DNA from: an uncultured Prevotella sp.
GTDB lineage: Bacteria > Bacteroidota > Bacteroidia > Bacteroidales > Bacteroidaceae
NCBI RefSeq assembly: GCF_900549175.1
Contig: NZ_URNN01000120.1
Span: 1-10,877 of the forward strand
DNA: 10,877 nt
Direction: 5' to 3'
This document shows, piece by piece, positions 7,263-10,877 of the stretch. Position numbers and translations under genes: made by a program. Every line of letters begins with the position of its first letter. The stretch's first letter is position 1. The notes under the pieces were generated by a model that saw only the letters and a list, made by a program, of their open reading frames with translations, ran no database searches and was not told where the DNA came from.

Positions 7263-8516
7263 ATGGTTATCAAACGCGACAATTACCTAAACCAGCTCAT
7301 TGCCGGCAAGCACAATGGGCTGATAAAGATTATCACCGGATTAAGGCGATCCGGCAAATCTTATCTGCTTTTCAAACTATACATCGGCCACCTTAAAGAA
7401 CAAGGTGTCACCGAAGACCATATTATTAAAGTTGATTTGGAAGACAGACGTAATGCTGCCCTTCGTGACCCCGATGCCCTCCTGGCGCATATTGATTCGA
7501 TGATGAAGGATGAGAAAATGTATTATATCCTTCTTGACGAGGTTCAGCATGTGCCCGAATTTGAAGATGTTCTCAACAGTTATCTAAAGATTGAAAACGC
7601 CGACATGTATGTTACAGGCAGCAATTCAAAGTTCCTGTCATCAGACATAGTCACTGAATTCAGAGGCAGAGGAGACCAAATACATGTTTATCCGCTTTCT
7701 TTTGCCGAATTTATATCTGTCGACAACAGGCATCCGATTGAAGCATGGAGAGATTATTATACCTATGGCGGACTCCCACATATCCTGACTTTGGAAACTC
7801 CCAAGAAAAAAGCAGACTACCTTAAAGAACTTTATTCGACGGTATACGTAAAAGACATTATCGAAAGATACAAACTAAAGGGAGAGGCAGAACTGAAAGA
7901 ACTGATACAAGTAATAGCATCTACCATAGGCTCCCCCACCAATCCCAATAAATTAGCCAATACCTTTAAAAGCCTGAAGAATGTATCATTGTCAAACAAG
8001 ACGATAGACAACTATCTGGCACACATATCCGAATCCTTTCTAACGGAAAAGGCTATCCGATATGACATAAAGGGAAAGAAATACATCAATACGCTGTCCA
8101 AATATTATTTTACCGACATGGGAATCCGCAATGCCATCCTTGACTTCAGGCAGCAGGAAGAAAATCACATCATGGAAAATATAATATATAACGAACTTAG
8201 GGTTCGGGGCTTTCAGGTAGATGTAGGCATGGTTGAACACCGCACGACAGATAAGAACGGAAAGACCGTGCGCAAACAGTATGAAGTGGATTTTGTTGCC
8301 AATCAGGGTGCCCAGCGTTACTACATCCAGTCCGCCTTCATTATGCCGACTGATGCCAAGGAACGGCAGGAAAGCGCATCGCTACGAAATATAGACGATT
8401 CGTTCAAGAAGATCATTATCGTCAAAGATTACATAACCCCAAAAAGGAATGAAGACGGTATTGTTACCATCGGGTTATTCGATTTCCTTTTAAAACCGGA
8501 ACTATTAAACTGGTGA
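7263..8516 (+). CDS. AAA_14 / DUF4143 ATPase
   Basis: A 417-residue ATPase of the family with an N-terminal AAA_14 domain and a C-terminal DUF4143 domain, common and often multicopy in Bacteroidales; the cellular role is not established. Seen: Walker A GLRRSGKS (26-33), Walker B YYILLDE (87-93), sensor-like VTGSNSKFLS (117-126), an Arg-rich EFRGRG (132-137), and the family signature YGGLP (168-172). The C-terminal part resembles a PD-(D/E)XK fold: E305 in MENIIYNEL and D343 in YEVDFV, but the last strand reads YYIQSAF, without the usual E-x-K, so nuclease activity is doubtful. The start is the ATG at 7263 with GGAG six bases upstream; the TTG at 7251 lies inside the hairpin. The gene is far more AT-rich than its neighbours, which suggests transfer. 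It ends 22 bases before the convergent LtaS-like gene. Confidence 0.93.
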   Translation: MVIKRDNYLNQLIAGKHNGLIKIITGLRRSGKSYLLFKLYIGHLKEQGVTEDHIIKVDLEDRRNAALRDPDALLAHIDSMMKDEKMYYILLDEVQHVPEFEDVLNSYLKIENADMYVTGSNSKFLSSDIVTEFRGRGDQIHVYPLSFAEFISVDNRHPIEAWRDYYTYGGLPHILTLETPKKKADYLKELYSTVYVKDIIERYKLKGEAELKELIQVIASTIGSPTNPNKLANTFKSLKNVSLSNKTIDNYLAHISESFLTEKAIRYDIKGKKYINTLSKYYFTDMGIRNAILDFRQQEENHIMENIIYNELRVRGFQVDVGMVEHRTTDKNGKTVRKQYEVDFVANQGAQRYYIQSAFIMPTDAKERQESASLRNIDDSFKKIIIVKDYITPKRNEDGIVTIGLFDFLLKPELLNW

Positions 8517-8538
8517 GAAACCGACAACCTGCGCCTGA

Positions 8539-10374
8539 CTACCGCCCGCCCAAATCGTCGTAGATGCTTTGCAGTATGGCCTTGGCCCTGTCGGTGCGCA
8601 CGGTGGCGTGACCCTCTATGGCGTTCTTTTCTTCAATCACACGGTTGCCGGTGATGCCGTAAACGGTGTGTCCGGTGCTGTCGGCAAAGCCGATGTACTC
8701 TTTCGAGGTAAAGAAAGCGAAAGGATACTTGTACTCTTCGCTGAACACGTCGCGGCTGAACGTGTACTTGCCGTGCCCCATGCGGAGCTGTCCGAGCAGC
8801 GTGGCGGCCATGTCACTCTGGTTCATTACGGTACTGACCACGCGCGGCGACCGCACCGCACCGCCTGTCCACAGCATCGTGTTGTGATGCAGCCCCTCAC
8901 GTGATATGCCCGTCGGATAGCCATATCCGTGGTCGGGTATGCACACGATGAGCAGGTCGCGCCACAGGTCTGTCTTTTTCACGCGCTCCACAAACCGTCC
9001 CAGACACTCGTCGGTGAAGGCGAAGGCATTGGGTATCTGCTCCTTCAGCCTGCTGTACGGCACCTCGAAGGGCTCGTGGCTGCTCAGTGTGAGGAATCCG
9101 ATGTGCCACGGGGTGTGCCTCTGCGACGTCATGATGTCGTACAGACGGTTGAACGTCACGTCGTCGTTGGCACCCCAGGGATTGTCTTTCTTGTCTGCGG
9201 CGTCAAAATCGACATCGCTTATTATCGTCCCGTAACCGCCGGTGCGCAGGTAGCTCTGCATGTTGGTGAAGTTGATGTCGCCGCCGTAGAGGAACGTGCT
9301 CCTGTAGCCCCCGGCGTTAAGGCTTGCCGCTATGCAGGGCAGGGTGCGGCTCTTCACGGGCAACTTCATCACCGACAGCGTGGGAAACGCGGGATAGCCG
9401 CTCAGGGCCGACACCATGCCGCGGTCGGTGCGGAAGCTGTTTGAATAGCAGTTGCGGAAGAATATGCCCTCACGTGCCAGCCGGTTGTAGTGTGGGGTTA
9501 TGTCTGCACGGCCTCCTGTCGCCTCAACAATCTGCCCGCCGAAACTCTCCATCAGTATTATCAGTATGTTGGGGCGGGTGGTGTTGAGCAGCGAAACGGT
9601 GTCGGTGGGCGTTGCGGGGTACAGTCCGCCGAAGAGTTCGGCACGCCGCCGCTCGTCGAAGTAGTTGAACTCGTCGCCGTAGTTCTCGGCCTTGCCCAAC
9701 GAATAAATCAGGCTGAAGCACGGGTTGACGGCCGAATGGTTGAGATATTCGTCTTCGCTGAAATAAACCTTGCCTATGTTTGTCGTCGACTCGCCCAGAC
9801 CGCCGCGTATGGATATTGCCAACGGAACGGCAAGAACGACGAGCAGGACTGTGCCCGCGACCTTACTCCTGCGGCCTTTCAGCGGCGGGAGCACGGCCGG
9901 CGTCACCCGCCGCATGCCCTCGAACAGCAGGGCGGCATACGCCAGTATCAGCACCGCGCGCAGGGCTATATAGCCAGCCGAGACGCTGGCCATGGCATCC
10001 GACGGGGAGTCGATGTAGAAGAATACGGTGGCGTCGAGCTTGAATTTCCAGAACGGATAGAGCGAGATGTCGCTGATAAATATCAGTCCAGCGACAAGAT
10101 CCGCCACGGCATAATAGGGCAACGCCCACCGGCGCAGCCGCAGACCGCACGGCAGCAGGCACGTGGCAATCACGGCAAGCAGCGGAAGGGCCGTGAGATA
10201 GCCCGCAACGGGTATGTCGAGCAGCAGGCCGTGAAGCATCACGCCAAGCCATTCCGAAGGGCCGTATGACGCGGCTTCGGGCATCGTAAAAAGCATGAAC
10301 ACCGGCTTCTGCAACACAAAGACGAGCAGAAGCATGGCGTAAAGGCGCACAAGATATGTCAGTCGTAATTTCAT
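8539..10374 (-). CDS. LTA synthase-like sulfatase-fold membrane phosphotransferase (Thr-nucleophile type)
   Basis: A 611-residue membrane protein of the LtaS/OpgB sulfatase superfamily, shorter and clearly different from the paralogue at 5094-7076. Hydrophobic segments lie at about 8-30, 44-76, 86-107, 134-151 and 172-189. The catalytic domain (about 267-540) shows E276 in LIILMESFGG, T316 in NSFRTDRGMVS as nucleophile, FLYGGDINFTNM at 361-372, H433 in SSHEPFEVPY and D481-H482 in IPDHGYGYP. The FLYGG stretch is where the other paralogue has FFHGA. It is expected to act in the periplasm, moving a lipid-derived phospho-group onto a glycan; donor and acceptor are unknown. The start is an ATG with no Shine-Dalgarno. 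A 38-codon ATPase remnant ends 14 bases upstream and may share its promoter. It converges on the ATPase gene. Confidence 0.9.
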   Translation of the reverse strand: MKLRLTYLVRLYAMLLLVFVLQKPVFMLFTMPEAASYGPSEWLGVMLHGLLLDIPVAGYLTALPLLAVIATCLLPCGLRLRRWALPYYAVADLVAGLIFISDISLYPFWKFKLDATVFFYIDSPSDAMASVSAGYIALRAVLILAYAALLFEGMRRVTPAVLPPLKGRRSKVAGTVLLVVLAVPLAISIRGGLGESTTNIGKVYFSEDEYLNHSAVNPCFSLIYSLGKAENYGDEFNYFDERRRAELFGGLYPATPTDTVSLLNTTRPNILIILMESFGGQIVEATGGRADITPHYNRLAREGIFFRNCYSNSFRTDRGMVSALSGYPAFPTLSVMKLPVKSRTLPCIAASLNAGGYRSTFLYGGDINFTNMQSYLRTGGYGTIISDVDFDAADKKDNPWGANDDVTFNRLYDIMTSQRHTPWHIGFLTLSSHEPFEVPYSRLKEQIPNAFAFTDECLGRFVERVKKTDLWRDLLIVCIPDHGYGYPTGISREGLHHNTMLWTGGAVRSPRVVSTVMNQSDMAATLLGQLRMGHGKYTFSRDVFSEEYKYPFAFFTSKEYIGFADSTGHTVYGITGNRVIEEKNAIEGHATVRTDRAKAILQSIYDDLGGR

Positions 10375-10388
10375 TCGTAGCTTTATTT

Positions 10389-10505
10389 CTAATCAACACA
10401 AGCTTTTAAAGACGAGACAAAAAGGTATTTGCCAACATAGAGGAAGCCGTCTTTGCGTATCTTCTCAAAATTATGTATGCCGATGGGTAAGTACTGTAGT
10501 GCCAT
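10389..10505 (-). pseudogene. N-terminal remnant of AAA-ATPase_like / PDDEXK_9 family gene
   Basis: An ATG at 10505 opens 38 codons ending in TAG (10391-10389). The first 26 or so residues, MALQYLPIGIHNFEKIRKDG then FLYVGK, follow the typical start of the Bacteroidales AAA-ATPase_like family (PF09820, usually with a C-terminal PDDEXK_9 nuclease), whose members begin roughly PIGIQxFExIRexxYLYVDKT; full proteins are around 500 residues. After that the match stops and the frame closes, so the ATP-binding site and the rest are gone. The break is near 10427. The fragment keeps a consensus promoter and ends 14 bases before the second LtaS-like gene. It is either dead or a short leader peptide for that gene. 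Family assignment is from memory of the N-terminal motif. Confidence 0.65.
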
Positions 10506-10526
10506 AACTCTATTTCCTTTTGTCTG

Positions 10527-10558
10527 CAAAGGTAGTTCTTTTTTCATAACCTGACAAA
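10527..10558 (-). promoter_or_regulatory. Consensus Bacteroidota promoter of the remnant and probably the second LtaS-like gene
   Basis: On the minus strand TTTG (10558-10555), a 20-base spacer and TACCTTTG (10534-10527) fit the consensus exactly. The predicted start lies about 15-20 bases before the remnant ATG. I find no equally good promoter between the remnant and the LtaS-like start at 10374, so this is the best candidate for driving both. AAAAGG about 10 bases before the remnant ATG may help ribosome binding. Confidence 0.65.
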
Positions 10559-10626
10559 TGAAAATACGACTAAGCGGGGTAAGGGCAGGGAATAACCATT
10601 AAAAGCCTACGGGCCGGGGCGGGCGA

Positions 10627-10644
10627 ATCGCAGGTTATCGCAGG
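10627..10644. repeat. Direct repeat ATCGCAGG x2 at 10-bp period
   Basis: ATCGCAGG occurs at 10627-10634 and again at 10637-10644, so the copies sit one helical turn apart. This spacing suits a tandem protein-binding site, but two short copies could arise by chance. Confidence 0.35.
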
Positions 10645-10671
10645 AAGAAGAAACACACGAAGGATAAAATT

Positions 10672-10809
10672 ATGAAGTTTAACCCGCTGGCTGATTCGTT
10701 TATAAATGGTTGGTTTACTGTAGGAGGGTGTGTCAAAATGGCTACATTGACAAATAAGTCGCAGCCTATGGGCAAGCGTTTAACAAACCGCAAAAGAACT
10801 TTACTTTAA
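10672..10809 (+). CDS. Small ORF of 45 codons, doubtful
   Basis: An ATG at 10672 opens 45 codons to a TAA (10807-10809). AAGGA at 10660-10664 lies seven bases upstream, a good Shine-Dalgarno. The product begins MKFNPLADSFINGWF and has a basic tail (GKRLTNRKRTLL). I recognise no family, signal peptide or membrane segment, and no TAnnTTTG promoter lies just upstream. The frame runs through the insertion-sequence-end-like string at 10724-10738. It could be a real small basic protein or chance. Confidence 0.25.
   Translation: MKFNPLADSFINGWFTVGGCVKMATLTNKSQPMGKRLTNRKRTLL
10724..10738 (+). mobile_element. Possible insertion-sequence terminal repeat remnant
   Basis: GAGGGTGTGTCAAAA resembles, from memory, the outer end of some Bacteroidales insertion sequences, whose other end reads as the complement ending in CACACCCTC. 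No partner end, target duplication or transposase is visible in the window, so this may be one end of an element lying to the right, a relic, or chance. Confidence 0.25.
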
Positions 10810-10822
10810 CGTATGTTAAACG
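10777..10822. repeat. 9-bp perfect inverted repeat with a third half-site
   Basis: CGTTTAACA (10777-10785) is the exact reverse complement of TGTTAAACG (10814-10822), 28 bases apart. A third partial copy, TTTAAC (10805-10810), forms its own 6-bp dyad with GTTAAA (10815-10820) over GTAT. The arrangement suggests an operator or alternative-sigma site for a gene starting beyond the right edge. Confidence 0.45.
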
Positions 10823-10877
10823 ACACCCAAACCTTGATTTCTGCACTACGACGCGAAATACGCGATTTTTCGCAAAA

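Larger units (their letters stand above)
10506..10877. other. Right-hand intergenic region without a confident gene
   Basis: This stretch of about 370 bases holds the promoter at 10527-10558, a 10-bp-period direct repeat, one small ORF, an insertion-sequence-end-like string and a 9-bp inverted repeat. No known protein family was recognised in any frame. A short stem near the edge (GCGAAA 10853-10858 with TTTCGC 10868-10873) may belong to a feature continuing outside. Confidence 0.6.

Noticed and set aside
9490..10269. A 259-codon plus-strand frame opposite the second LtaS-like gene
   Set aside because: Antisense shadow of a gene with clear membrane segments and catalytic residues; no family features.
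10375..10877. Complete insertion sequence or CRISPR array at the right end
   Set aside because: No transposase frame, no paired terminal repeats with target duplication, and no regularly spaced repeats of CRISPR length are present.

Overview
The window looks like a chromosomal segment from a GC-rich member of the Bacteroidales (Bacteroidota); the genus cannot be fixed from the sequence. Evidence: promoter-like boxes of the Bacteroidota form TTTG-N19-21-TAnnTTTG stand before several genes, Shine-Dalgarno sequences are mostly absent, and the protein set is typical of that order. That set includes a long-chain polyprenyl synthetase, LTA-synthase-like sulfatase-fold proteins without Gram-positive context, an AAA_14/DUF4143 ATPase and a remnant of the AAA-ATPase_like family. 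Hand counts give about 62-67% G+C in most genes (3181-3240, 6301-6360) but only 37-45% in the ATPase gene (7561-7620, 8101-8160).

Layout, left to right. (1) 1-863, minus: polyprenyl diphosphate synthase, cut by the window edge. (2) 949-3717, plus: full-length DNA polymerase I with all three catalytic domains intact and a perfect clamp-binding pentapeptide in its AT-rich linker. (3) 3723-4868, minus: GT4-type glycosyltransferase, tail to tail with polA across a 5-base gap. (4) 5094-7076, plus: membrane LtaS-like phosphotransferase, divergent from the glycosyltransferase. (5) 7263-8516, plus: AT-rich AAA_14/DUF4143 ATPase, preceded by a consensus promoter and a 38-nt near-perfect hairpin that buries its Shine-Dalgarno. 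(6) 8539-10374, minus: a second, different LtaS-like protein, convergent on the ATPase. (7) 10389-10505, minus: a 38-codon remnant of another Bacteroidales ATPase/nuclease family that keeps an intact promoter and lies just upstream of the second LtaS-like gene. (8) 10559-10877: no confident gene; it holds one small ORF, short repeats and a 9-bp inverted repeat that may belong to a gene beyond the right edge.

How they fit together: the glycosyltransferase and the two LtaS-like proteins suggest a small envelope set, building a surface glycan and decorating it with a phospho-group at the outer face of the inner membrane; the true substrates are unknown. The polyprenyl synthase makes quinone side chains or carrier lipids. 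The ATPase gene and the ATPase remnant look like accessory insertions around the LtaS-like genes. The most interesting signals are the ATPase leader hairpin and the remnant promoter that may now drive the second LtaS-like gene. I see no RNA gene, CRISPR array or complete mobile element.
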